The notes below the pieces were generated by a model. It did no database searches, had not been told where the DNA came from, and worked only from the letters and a program-made list of their open reading frames with translations. Below, one piece after another: positions 1 through 11,039 of a stretch of 64,000 bases of DNA (position 1 is the stretch's first letter; each line of letters opens with the position of its first letter). Made by a program: the position numbers and the translations under genes. Origin of the DNA: Schistosoma mansoni (Eukaryota; Platyhelminthes; Trematoda; Strigeidida; Schistosomatidae); assembly GCF_000237925.1 (NCBI RefSeq), contig NC_031498.1, positions 18,934,837 through 18,998,836 of the forward strand, read 5' to 3'.

Positions 1-1140
1 ACAAATATTCCATTAAAAGAATATTGTTTTCCTTTATGATATTGACTTGATCTATAATTCTTCATTAAAGGCATTATAGATGGGATTATAATTCCTTTAG
101 TTAATAATGAACTTTTAAATGTTGAATTCATTTAATCCATAAAAAAATTTTTTAGTTTTGCATGACTACTAATTATCTTTTTTTGATAAATAAATCCTCC
201 CCTTGGAAACATGTAATTCTTTTTTGTTGTTTTTTTCGTTTTACAATTGAGGAAATATATTACTCAAGTAATTGACTAAGGTAAAATGATTTAAAATTAG
301 AAAAAATAAATTAGGCGGTCAATAAATTGAGTTTAAAACAAACAAGTAATAATGAAATGAATTATATAATTGCTAAATTTTCCATGATATCAATATTACA
401 ACGTGTACTTTGTGGTTTAAATCTATTAAACAGTTGATAGGTAAGTGTATACTACGCCTACACATGTGTTATGTTTGTCAATTAATGTGTATGTATATAT
501 ATGTCTACATTAAGATGTACAGATTCTTTGCACTTCTTTCTTCAAAAGAAAAAAAAACACTTTTCAACCTTGTTTCTAACCTATTACATAAGATAGGTAT
601 AGTTTCCCTAAGCAACGTAGAGTATTATTTGACAATAAATATAAAGAATAGAACAAATGTATCTCTAACGAACAAGCGTACAATCTATTGTATTAAAATA
701 ATTAAAAGTAGATATTAATTTGTGTATACTGTTCAGTATTCTCTATAGATATTGGAGGCGTATTCATTAGATTCTGTATATGTATCCGCATGTTTGTTAT
801 TGAAAAACAAAAAAAAGGAGACAAATAGTAGATATTGGTTCGTAGATAAATTTGTTATTTGACTGTCATAAAAGAGAAATGCTTATAGGTACTAAGAATA
901 TAACTTTCTATTTATCCCTTCATATTTTTGTAAATACATACATTCATATTTATTGTATAGTTTTATATAAATAAATTCACTGGTCATTTGTTTTCCTACC
1001 TATTTACCTATCTCATTTCATTGTATTCATTGACGCATATATTTCTTTATCATATCAGGATAATATCCGTCTAGTTTTTGAAAGAAAAAAAACTAAATAC
1101 TGATTGGTCAGCTTGTTTAATTATCTATAAATGAGTAGGA
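1..1140. other. AT-rich stretch without a recognised gene
   Basis: Strongly AT-rich sequence. The open frames are short and have low-complexity composition. I see no domain, splice-bounded exon or known repeat here. Confidence 0.6.
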
Positions 1141-1141
1141 T

Positions 1142-1280
1142 GATTGTAGATGCGCACGGCTGAGGAGTTCCACAATAGAACGAAACGGCCATCCACTGCT
1201 TCCAGGTTTTTCATGGCGGTTTAGCTTCAATCGATTCATGATCTTAACTATTAAAATTAATACAATATCCACAAAACCCC
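1142..1280 (+). repeat. SINE family II fragment with hammerhead-like core
   Basis: This is the 3' half of the SINE family also found at 5671, 10805 (minus), 38222 and 41440 (minus). The tRNA-like head is missing. It keeps a hammerhead-type core: CTGAGGA at 1160-1166, a helix II hairpin, and GAAA at 1182-1185, followed by ATC near 1191. Helix II here is GTTC/GAAC where other copies have GTCC/GGAC, so both sides changed together. The helix I arms (GCACGG and CACTGC) pair poorly, so activity of this copy is doubtful. The tail resembles the 3' terminal inverted-repeat arm of the 5.7-kb copy. Confidence 0.7.
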
Positions 1281-1754
1281 TTGTGATAGAATGAAATAAG
1301 TTAAGAAGAGGATAACCCTATATACTGTAAGTCATTGAATACATTATGACATGTATTATTGTTTATTATTTTTTAGAATAATGTATTCATGTATTGAATT
1401 TTGATAAAATGACTTAAAAATTAGTTAGTATGAGCCAGAGAATATTACTGAAACTATACTTTTCAAACAGAACTCTTTTTTAAGTCATCTAAACAACAAA
1501 AATAGTGTACATTGTACAAAGTTTGTGAAAACAACACGTTTGCTAATAGGATTTATCAAATCATCACGTACTGCCTTTAGATAATTGAATCAGAAAACAG
1601 AATGATATATAAGTAAACTCTGGATACCCCTTACCGTTTTAAGTAATACATAGAATGATAAGTTAGTGTATATTCAAAATCAGATAATATGGGGAAATAT
1701 TATATTACAACAAATGTAGCAGCAGCCTCTGCACCGATAGGTCTCAATATACAC

Positions 1755-2445
1755 AAATGAAAAGGCAAGATTCTCAAATACAACACGGAGAACACCAACC
1801 CAATCGCACTTGATGGAGAAACTCTGGAAGATTTGGAATCATTCACGTACCTGGGAAGCATCATCGATGAACAGGGAGGATCGGATGCAGATGTAAAGGC
1901 GAGGATTGGTAAAGCAATGGTAGTATTTCTACAATTGAAGAATATATGGAACTCAAAATAACTGTCAGTTAATTTCAAAGTAAGAATCTTCAATACGAAC
2001 GTCAAGACAATCCTACTGTATGGGGCTGAAACGTGGAGAACTACTACATCCATTGTCTAGAAGGTACATGTATTTATCAACATTTATCTACGTGAAATAC
2101 TCAACATTCACTGGCCGAATACCATCAGCAACAGAGTTTTATGGGAGAGAAGAAACCAGCTTCTATCTGAAGAGGAAATTAGAAAAAGATGTTTGAAGTG
2201 GATCGGATATACATTAAGGAAATCACCAAACTGCATCACGAGGCAATCCCTAACTTGGAATGCTGAAAGAAACGAACAAAAGGATGGCCAAAGAATACAT
2301 CACGTCAGGATATAGAAGGAAATATGAAGGGGGTGAATGTTAACTGGAAACAACCGGAAAAGATTGCGCAGGACAGGATTGGATGTAGAATGCTGGTGGG
2401 TAGCCTTTGCTCCTTCACGAGGGGTAACAGGCGTAAGTAAGAGTA
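1755..2445 (+). mobile_element. SR2-like RTE non-LTR retrotransposon, decayed 3' end
   Basis: Plus-strand translation in shifting frames recovers the C-terminal part of an RTE-type reverse transcriptase. The landmarks are 'LESFTYLGSIIDEQGG' near 1835-1880, 'TILLYGAETWR' near 2010-2040, '[20 protein letters not shown]' near 2170-2230, and a [15 protein letters not shown]-like end. Several stops and frameshifts interrupt it, so it is a dead 5'-truncated copy. It finishes in a GTAAGTAAGAG tail, the tail type shared with the fragments at 26237 (minus), 39141 and 50405. SR2 is the known schistosome RTE family it most resembles; that name is from memory and needs a library search. Confidence 0.8.
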
Positions 2446-2681
2446 AAAAAGTATTATATTACAATAAATTCAACTTTAACTCATTGACCTATGAACATGG
2501 AATTTAACTATTCAAACAATCATCTCTCATGACCTTTACTTACCTAAATTTATACATCGATGACTTATATTTATATATAGATATTTGATCAACTTAATCT
2601 TACAATCGTTATCCAAGATTATGGCAAACGATAATTTTTTCAAAGAATTTTATTCATCTTTCCTTAGAAAGCTAGTGACTT

Positions 2682-2772
2682 AAGGCAATATCGAGGCAGT
2701 CGGCACAGGATGCACATATGCCAACAAGAGACTGATCAGTTGCAGTCCTAAATAACAATGGGAAGATATAAG
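2682..2772 (+). repeat. SINE family I head fragment
   Basis: About 90 bp match the right arm of the inverted-repeat head of SINE family I (4203-4290): the AATATCGAGGCA, ATATGCCAA and GAGACTGA.CAGTTGCAGT blocks occur in the same order. The tRNA-like part and hammerhead are absent. Confidence 0.65.
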
Positions 2773-2789
2773 TATACAACATCAAGGGA

Positions 2790-4050
2790 ATGTAAAATAT
2801 ATGTATATATATTATATTCAGTTCTAAAGAAACTTATACACAGACAATCAGTTATGGTTACTGTAAAGAAAAAAAAACCCCTTCAGATATACCTACAAAA
2901 GAAATCTATGGAAAACTAATAAAAAAAATTTGTAGAAAATTAAATTTTTCAAGTGTCTTTTGTTTTGTTTGTTTGTTTGTTTGCAATAAAATTGTTTATT
3001 TGTATAATCTAAAATGTTTGTTCTAATAAAATGAGAAGTTTATCATAGTTACATACCATTTAAGATTGATGAAAATTTCTCCGTTTAGTGTTTTAACAAT
3101 AATAATGATCATTAAGTAATAGTGAAATTAACGATATACATTTCTGCTTTAAGATACAGATATTAGGATGTCTTTCATACGGATGAGTTATTGGAATAAC
3201 TCTAGATGATGGAATGTTTTAATTTATTCACGGAACTGATTTATAGAACATTCATTGAGTACAATACTATATATAGGGATTAAGTTAAAAATTCAGTTTT
3301 CTAAGTTTTGGAATTTCGTTAAATGATTGATATACAGCAATTCTCATACAGTGGTATCGATGTGCTACTATGATGTGTGCTACTGATGTTGACAGATATC
3401 AGTAGTATGTACCATCAATCGAAAGTGAAATGCCTGGTGGTAGAAGGTTAACAAGTTAAAAAAAAGGAGAACGAAAACAAATAATGATTGGAATCGAAAG
3501 AACGATGAAGTCTGAGACGATTGATTGACATTTGCAGAAGGATCAGTCAACTTTGAGACAATTGATTAACCTTTTTGCAAATGAAGTATTGACTGTATAG
3601 TTCTCAGATTTTACCAAGATATTCTGTAATCTCGTATTCAAATACATTCGATTGTCCGAGTTCTCGTTCACTACAGTACGATCTTTATGCTGTATAAATT
3701 AGATCTAAACATTATGGAGTTCTTTTTTTCAAGAATTATTACTAGTTACTGACTAGTCAGCATTGAATTTGTCAATGTTTTTTACTGATATTCATCCCAG
3801 TAGTTGACAGTAATTTTTAAAATAGACTATTAAAGAAGGGAATTTCTCGTATTATCTAGTGTACAGTATTTATTTAATCGAATACGAATTATAATAATGA
3901 AAGTTTACAAACATCTTGTTATCATTAAATGAAAGAACAATAATTTATCTTCATTATTGATGAATTGTTTAAAAAGAAAGCTAGTTTAATAAAATAACAC
4001 TATACAATTATGCTATCCTATAAATTATTGGAGAAACAGTTTTTAATACT
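2790..4050. other. AT-rich stretch without a recognised gene
   Basis: No coding signal or known repeat found. A short GTTTG tandem run lies near 2966-2985. Confidence 0.55.
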
Positions 4051-4309
4051 GAATTCGCTTAGTATTGTTTGTTTGAATCTTCCCATTGATTTTTAAGACT
4101 GCAACTGGTCAGTCTCCAATTGGCATATGTGCATACTATATGTATTGCCTTGATATTGCCTTAATTCACAAGCATTATAAGCAAAGATGGATAGTGGCTA
4201 GTAATATCGAGACAACACGCACAGTATGCATATATGCCAATTAGAGACTGACCAGTTGCAGTTCTAAGCATCAATGGGAAGACTCAAACAAACAATACTA
4301 GGTGAATTC
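4051..4309. repeat. 107-bp inverted repeat heading a SINE family I copy
   Basis: The left arm 4051-4157 is the near reverse complement of the right arm 4203-4309, with about 45 bp of spacer. Both arms have GAATTC at the outer end. Arms this long would fold into a long hairpin in RNA or as a cruciform. The same left arm occurs at 9557-9662 with a partly deleted right arm, so the inversion is part of the propagated unit and not a local accident. Confidence 0.85.
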
Positions 4310-4334
4310 AAACTTTACCCCATTGCACAAGCAA

Positions 4335-4515
4335 ATGGCTATCAGGACTCAGTAGCTGAGTGGATAACGCGATGGCGTTTGAAGCGAAAGGTACTAGGTT
4401 CAAGTCTCAGAGTGAACATCAACTGTGAGATGCGGGTACATCCAGCTGATGAGTCCCGAATAGGATGAAACGCACGTCCTGGATTCTACTGCTAGCCACT
4501 ATCCATCTTTGCTTA
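4335..4515 (+). repeat. SINE family I body: tRNA-like Pol III promoter plus hammerhead
   Basis: An A-box-like TAGCTGAGTGG lies at 4353-4363 and a B-box GGTTCAAGTCT at 4397-4407, with tRNA-like spacing, followed by the hammerhead domain at 4440-4484. This order matches the schistosome S-alpha hammerhead SINEs. Pol III would transcribe it from the internal promoter, and reverse transcriptase of a resident non-LTR element is the likely mobiliser. It is not a real tRNA gene because the acceptor stem is absent. Confidence 0.8.
4440..4484 (+). ncRNA. Hammerhead ribozyme (S-alpha type)
   Basis: Core CTGATGA is at 4446-4452 and GAAA at 4467-4470. The cleavage triplet GTC is at 4476-4478, so the cut would fall after 4478. 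Helix I is a perfect 6-bp pair, ATCCAG (4440-4445) with CTGGAT (4479-4484). Helix II is GTCC with GGAT, where the innermost G-C has become G-T. Helix III is minimal (ACG with CGT around a 2-nt loop), as expected for schistosome and retrozyme hammerheads. All invariant core bases are present; the weakened helix II base pair may lower activity. Confidence 0.85.
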
Positions 4516-4519
4516 TAAG

Positions 4520-5665
4520 TTTTTATTACTTTTATTCATGTTTTTTTCAAATTATTTGTCAAATAGACATTCTTTCTTTCTATCAAATAGCTGATAGTTG
4601 GTGTTAATAAAGTATTTGTAAACTCAGGAGAAAATATACCACCCATTTAACAATATGACTTTTACTAATCACTTTAACAAATATTAATTAACATATATGT
4701 TGATGATGTCGATTTCAAAACTAGAAAACTTTGGATAGCTATATAGTCTTAGTTGTGAACTACCTCAAATTGTACACTCATGATCACATTGTGAATCTAA
4801 CCTGAGTTAATCAAGTCTTGTGAATAGCACATAACCTGTAGGCTAGTAAACTAACATTCAATAATTTACCTTTTCTATTTTTAATTTCAGTCTATTCATA
4901 ATATTACTTAAACATCTTCCAATGAAATTGATAGATATCTACCTTACAGTTGATATGGGCTAAACTATACTGGTCATGTCTTCTCACTAGAACTGTTAGA
5001 ATTAACTTTCGAGATGGATCACTAATCAACATATAATTATTATTAAATTGAGGGATTTGTGCAGCATATTGGATTTTATAGTTAACCATTATAGATTAGA
5101 AACTACTACAAACTCTTCATAGTAATATATTTCAATGAATTGATTCATCATAAACTACTTAATTATTTCATATTAAACATTAACTTCATTGTAAGTAGTC
5201 ATATAACATTTGTAATTAATCTGTATCATTTAATTCATTCAAAAACCATAGTAACAATCAAGATATTTGTACTATTCATTAAAAGAAACTATTAAACATT
5301 AAGTTAATGATTTATCATTAGAAAGCAATTTCTTACATTCAGTTAACTTGAAATGTGCTAGTAAAGTGTTAATAAAGAAAAAAACCATCAAAGATGACTT
5401 CTTCCACTTTTATAGAAATGAAACCTACTTTTAAAGAAAGAAAAATAAAAGTGATTTCAAAAGTGTTAATCTCATTTTAGAGGAATGTTTTTTTCTTGTT
5501 GCATGAAAACTATTTTATGACTGTGGTTAAGATGAATTTGTGGGAAATTATTTTTTTTTTAAATTCATGATTGCTTTTCTTGAATGATTCTAGATTTTCA
5601 TGTTTACTTAGCTTTATTTAAAGTAATTACCGTATCAGAAGGGGTTTTGTGGAGATTTCCGTATT
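4520..5665. other. AT-rich stretch without a recognised gene
   Basis: No recognised coding exon, RNA gene or dispersed repeat. The short minus-strand open frame at 4904-5089 has no recognisable domain. Confidence 0.55.
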
Positions 5666-5670
5666 TTCAT

Positions 5671-5900
5671 AGTTGAAAGCATTAGTCAATTGAAGCTAGA
5701 TCATCACCAGATGCCGACTCAATAGTGCATCGGTTAAGCGCTTTGGCGCGAGACTGGTAGTTCCTGGGTTCGAATCTCGCGAGGCGGGATCATGGATGCA
5801 CACTTCTGAGGAGTCCCACAATAGGACGAAACGGCTGTTCAGTGCTTTCAGGTTTTCTTTGGTGGTCTAACTTCGACTGACTCATGCTTTCAACTAATCA
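5671..5900 (+). repeat. SINE family II copy with terminal inverted repeats and hammerhead core
   Basis: The most complete plus-strand copy. A 5' terminal arm at about 5671-5708 is the near reverse complement of a 3' arm at about 5861-5895. Between them are a tRNA-like region with B-box GGTTCGAATCTC (about 5768-5779) and a hammerhead-type core: CTGAGGA at 5806-5812, helix II GTCC/GGAC, and GAAA at about 5828-5831. CTGAGGA fits the hammerhead consensus CUGANGA, in which position 7 is free. Helix I pairs poorly here (ACACTT against AGTGC), so cleavage is uncertain. Confidence 0.75.
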
Positions 5901-5904
5901 CCGT

Positions 5905-7015
5905 ATATTTACTGCATAATTGGAACGTTTACACTTATCTTTCTTTTGCCAAAATGGTTTTCATCACTTTTAATTGATTGATTATTTCAATATTTGATCA
6001 GCTACATCAAGATTAAGGGAACGCCCAAGTCATTTTCAAAGTTTATAGAATTATGGTACAATTTCAGAAAATTTAGATTACTGTTAGTCCCTAATGAATA
6101 TAAACGATAATAATAATAATCATGTTGGGTTTGTGACACATTTTATTGAAGGGTATTTTTCATCATAAAACAAAATTCTTCGGTGATTAACTGAAGTTTA
6201 AGAGGGTGCCGGACAATTGTTTCATCCTAAATCGTAATTCTTGTGGAATGTATACCTGTTTCTTGACAAGTGAATACCACTAGATCACTTATTCCAGTAT
6301 AGCATTAGTTATATATTCAAGATTTAAATAATTCTTGGTTTATCGTAATTCGCATCTGATGTCACTAGAAAGTCATTGTTTCACCCCCAACGTTGTTTAC
6401 TTCATAGATAATAAATTATCATGATTACCAGGAAAGTTAAAACATCGTCAAGCATCGATACCACCGAACAGTTTGTTAATAATAGCTTTAAAAGCATAAT
6501 GAAAATACTGACCGAAATAATCAGTCAAAATTCAAACTGTTGATCGTAAAGATTTGAGATCGCGATGACAAACGATAGAACTTTGATTATTTTATTACTT
6601 CAATTTTTGTTTCAGTGTCAGCTTACTGATGTTTTCCTTTACCTATCAGTTATTTGTAGCCATGTTAGACTTATTACAAACAGTTATCTCTATTTTATAA
6701 ATTTCGGTGAAGTAATGTTAACAACTGTAGCGAATTCAAATGAATTCATAATATTTCATCAATCTCCAACTGTTTACAACTTGTATACAATAGTTTTCAT
6801 TATTTAGATTAACCAATGTTCTTACTTTATAACGTACTTACAGATGTTTTATCAGCATTAGTGATTATATGAATGTAGATAATTAAGAGGAATTTATTAA
6901 GTCTGATTGTTTGTAGATTACTCATGTGGATATTCTTAAAAAAGACAACAACTGGGATGCACATAAAAGTAAATTTCTAGAAACGGTAAATAAACTTCAG
7001 AAGTTATGTAATATT
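5905..7015. other. Stretch without a recognised gene
   Basis: No domain or repeat recognised. The 80-residue open frame at 6565-6807 is hydrophobic and low-complexity, with no splice or homology support. Confidence 0.5.
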
Positions 7016-7019
7016 GTAG

Positions 7020-7325
7020 TGAAAAAGAACACAAGCGGGGACAATTGAATGGATTTGAGCACAAATTACAGACTATGTCACTAAAATCTGATAACCATAC
7101 AGTAAACAGTTGATTTGCAAAATAACAATCAATTGTTTCAATCTTAACTTTTCCTTCTGCTAATATCAGTCCGTCTTCTCTGATTTCATTGTTTATGCAT
7201 TTTAATACCAGTTGCGCTTCGTTTCGGTTCTTTCCTTATCGATCTTCTGTCGAAATACATTCTATGCCTGACCATCACCATATACTACTTATGTGGATAT
7301 AAGTAGCCCACACTACAATATCAGT
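7020..7325 (+). repeat. Dispersed repeat R3, copy 1
   Basis: About 300 bp shared with 14238-14512 and 44487-44775 in the same orientation. Common blocks are an opening GAACACAAGCGGGGAC-like motif, AAAATCTGA near 7083, and an ending near 7300 built around CTACTTATGT...ATAAGTAG. It has no coding capacity. A solo LTR or a fragment of an unnamed element is possible; the identity is unknown. Confidence 0.65.
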
Positions 7326-7329
7326 TACA

Positions 7330-9095
7330 AAAAGAATGATAAATTTAGTAAAATTTGTAAAGCTTAATTTTCAAGCAAATAAATAATTTGTGGACGAGAA
7401 CACGCACCAATATGTTGTACAACTAATTATGAAAAATTAAAGTTACTAAAGAAATACAGAGTTAACAACAATCTTGGTATAAGATAAATGTTCGTGAATT
7501 TGTAACACATTCACTTCACCAGTGTTTAATATGTGTTGTATCTAGTGGTTTTTCATTTATTTGATAAATAGCTTCTGCTTATAGGAGTATAATTGTCACT
7601 GAGGATTTTATTCAAGCCCCAGCTTTCCCTATATTTGCTTTTTTCATCTGACAGGTTGAGTTGCACTACAGTGTCGTGTTAACAAAAGAAATGTAGATAG
7701 TTTTAAATCATTGAAATGTAGTGCTCAATGAAAAAAACATTTATTCAGAATAGATAAATGGAAAATGCTCAAAAATGGTGGAAATCGTACTTCTATTAAA
7801 AATTGAAAAAAGACGGTTAACCCCACCCATAATATCCTTTAGAACGTAGAAATTTGATTTAAATCTTTTGTAGGCAATAGGTTAACTCAGGCACAATCAA
7901 TTCGAACCTATTCCGAAAGGTTTTGAAATAATAACCGACCGCCATGTTAAGTACATGTCGTCTGGTTAGTACTTTAACAATGTATTACTATTTTGAATTA
8001 CATAGCTTAATGACTCCATTGAGGCTTCAGTCCATAGATTTCTAATTAAATGATAGATTTGAGTTTTTCAATCGTTACAATTGACTGGTAAAATGGCGTA
8101 TTACCAATAAAACGGATAATATCGTCAGCTGTAAATAAAATAAAAAGTTCATTTCTCTTTTTTCCATCAAGATATATCGATTTGATTATAGTGTGAAGTG
8201 TAGTTTTGAACCATAATAAAATTTGATATTAATAAAACTAAATGCGGGTTATTAGAGAGCTGATCCTTGTTACGCAATACTCAATCGAAACCCATTTCCA
8301 AGATCACAGTTGAAAAAACTCAGGATACTTGACGTTATTTCACTATTTCGTTAGTTCTGTAAATAAAATTTGAAAATAATTTATCTACCACATAGATTGA
8401 TGATTTCCAACTAGAACCTGAAGTACAGAGAGTTGCATATATTACATACAAAATTTGTGAAAGGCTATTAGCATACTTAGTGAAATACCTATGTTGTAAA
8501 TCCTAACTATAAATACTTATTTAGCTGATATTATTACGACTTGGAAACTATCTTAAGAAATACGAATTTTTTAAATACCTCTATTTCTATGTGGGAGGGG
8601 TAGAATGAGGTCAAATGCTTTAATGATTTTAAAAAAATAGCAAAAAATTTCACTGAATAAGAATAAAGAGAATTCAGCGAAGAAAATTTTCTTTTCGATG
8701 AAATCATTTACTTAAGCTGTACATTCGTATTTATAGTTATATGGAAAATATATGTGTCTATGGAAGGTTAGAAAAGATGACATCATAGTCTCGAATCAAT
8801 TTATAAGGCAATCTTTTCGACCATATATATTTATTTTGGTCGATTCATTTGTTTTCAGTTCAGATTCATTCAGTCATGTTGTAAGACCTAAAACATTAAC
8901 GAACATTTAAGAGAGCAGTGATTTATCGATCAGAACAGTGATACACAAAAGCCGTATGAGCAGTCTTGAGCATTTATCAGTCCTGCTTTCTTCCTAGCCC
9001 AGCCAGTTAAGTCCAGAACACCAATAACAGCCTCTAAAATATGAATCATTATTCTCAAACATACTGGGTTTATATGCTAAACAGACAGACCACAT
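7330..9095. other. Stretch without a recognised gene
   Basis: No supported exon, RNA gene or known element seen. Confidence 0.5.
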
Positions 9096-9097
9096 CG

Positions 9098-9400
9098 TAC
9101 CATAAAATATAAAATAACATTTGTACAAGATTTGGCCAAATGTGGCTGTGAATAGGGGGAACAGTAATTAATAGACTGAGTATAACTCAGGAATGGTAAA
9201 TCGTGCAGTGATAGTCTATGAGTCAAAATAAAGCTCATAATAAAAGGAATGTGAATATGAATAGTTAAGTTACTCAGCAATTATACAATAGGAAATATAC
9301 ATATCACATTGGTCCATAAATATTACTCAAAGTTACCATTCATAATTCTCCACGGGATATAACATTTTCCGAAAGAAAAAGTTCTTTATTTACATAACTT
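9098..9400 (+). repeat. Dispersed repeat R4, copy 1
   Basis: About 300 bp align by eye with 58347-58640 in the same orientation. Shared blocks include TTTGTACAAGAT, GTGGCTGTGAA, CTGAGTATAA.TCAGG and the CACGGGATATAACA/CACTAGGATATAACA end. It is non-coding and of unknown class. Confidence 0.65.
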
Positions 9401-9556
9401 TTGAATATCTCTCTTGATTCTAGGATGAAACAATTATATAATACTTCCTAATATTCAATGATTATGTGATTCGGGTACGTTCAGGATATCAATAAAATTC
9501 AATAATCTTCATAAACACCATTGTCGCATAAATTTACAAAATCTATTCTTTATTTT

Positions 9557-9985
9557 AATTCACTTAGTATTGTTTGTTTGAATCTTCTCATCGATGCTTA
9601 GGGCTGCAACTGGTCAGTCTCTTATTGGCATATGTGTAAACTGTGCGTATTGCCTCGATATTACCTTAATTCACAAGCATCATAGTGGCTATCAGTGGAA
9701 TCCAGGACATCAATTGGAAGATTCAAACAAACAATACCAAGTGAATTGAAAAACTTCACCCCATTGCACAAGCAAGTGGCTATCAGGACTCAGTAGCTGA
9801 TTGGATAACGCGATGGCGTTTGAAGCGAAAGGTACTAGGTTCAAGTCTCAGAGTGAACGTCAACTCTGAGATGCAGGTACCTCCAGCTGACGAGTCCAAA
9901 ATAGGACGGAAAGCGCGTCAAACTGGATTCCACTGTAAGCCACTATCAATCTTTGCTTATTCTTCATTTTGTTTTTGTCTTATTC
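9557..9985 (+). repeat. SINE family I, second copy with damaged hammerhead
   Basis: The left inverted arm at 9557-9662 is intact. The right arm survives only as about 9708-9747, so the head hairpin is mostly lost. The tRNA-like A box (TAGCTGATTGG) and B box (GGTTCAAGTCT, about 9838-9848) follow. The hammerhead core is CTGACGA at 9887-9893, which still fits CUGANGA, but an extra G precedes GAAA and extra bases lie between GTC and the helix I partner. Probably an inactive ribozyme. Confidence 0.75.
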
Positions 9986-10217
9986 ATTTCACTAGGCTAA
10001 AGAGATACATATGTTTTACCAATACAACTAATATGTCATGTTACATCATTTGAATGTTGTTGTTTTTGTATATTCTTTACAAGTAAGACTAATAGGTTAC
10101 TTTCCACACAACCGTTAAAAATATGCAGATATTACGTTATCAACTGTTTTACATAAAAAAGAATATCTCATACATATTGTCTGGGTCAATCAAACTTTAA
10201 TTGGAAATGTCATTATT

Positions 10218-10221
<4 letters not shown>

Positions 10222-10265
<44 letters not shown>
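10222..10265. repeat. (TA)n microsatellite
   Basis: About 22 uninterrupted TA units. Confidence 0.97.
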
Positions 10266-10267
<2 letters not shown>

Positions 10268-10434
10268 GGTTTCATGACTTTCTATAAAGTAGAATTAAAT
10301 TGAAATGTAGAGAAGTGAACAAAACAAAATATCCATGATAATCAGGTCAAAATTATTGTCTGAATATGATATTTTCTTTGCCTTGTTCTTCCTTATTTGG
10401 TATATAATATACTATATACTACTTGTATACATGT

Positions 10435-10463
10435 ACATATCTATCTATCTATCTATCTATCTA
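10435..10463. repeat. (TCTA)n microsatellite
   Basis: About seven uninterrupted tetranucleotide units. Confidence 0.95.
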
Positions 10464-10804
10464 GGTTGATTGTCATAAACAATGTTCAAAAAGGATTTAA
10501 GTGTCATAAAGAAATTTACAACATTTACAGAAGCCTTACATATATATATATATTTGTCCATAAAGTTATTTTTGCATAAATTTTCACATTTACCAATAAG
10601 CAGCAAAACAACAAAGAATCTTTTATTTGAATAAAGCCAACTATTGAATTTGTTCAATAAAAATTTAGTGGTTTCAGTGTATATGTCTGATCATTGATAA
10701 AGTGAACATGAAAGACTTCGCTTTGAAGATAAAAGTTGTAGAATATTAATTATAATATAAAATTTGGTTTTTATAATGATAATCCAACTTGTACGTAACA
10801 GAAA

Positions 10805-11035
10805 TTTTCATAGTTGAAATCATGAGTCAATCGTAGCTAGATCACCATAGAGAACCTGGAAGCACTGGATGGCCTTTCGTCCTACTATGGGACTTCTCAG
10901 CCGTGCGCATCCATGTCCCGGCTCGCGAGATTCGAACTCAGGACCTACCAGTCTCGCGCCAGAGCACTTAACTGATAGACCACTGAGCCGGTATCCAACG
11001 GTTTTAATGTCTAACTTCAACCAATTCACGAAATT
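10805..11035 (-). repeat. SINE family II copy, minus strand
   Basis: Minus-strand reading gives the tRNA-like head (B-box GTTCGAATCTCGCG), then the hammerhead-like block and the 3' tail. Both terminal arms are present: about 10810-10845 and 11005-11040 are imperfect inverted repeats. The core reads CTGAGAA, changing invariant G8, and one base is lost after GAAA, so this copy should not cleave. Open frames on both strands here are by-products of the repeat. Confidence 0.75.
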
Positions 11036-11039
11036 TACC

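Noticed and set aside
410-718. 102-residue open frame near the left edge
   Set aside because: Biased AT-rich composition, no domain, no splice or homology support.
4344-4420. Possible tRNA genes in the SINE heads
   Set aside because: A and B boxes are present but no acceptor stem or anticodon arm folds; they are tRNA-derived repeats.
10397-10657. Short frames around the TA/TCTA repeats
   Set aside because: Low-complexity translation of microsatellites.
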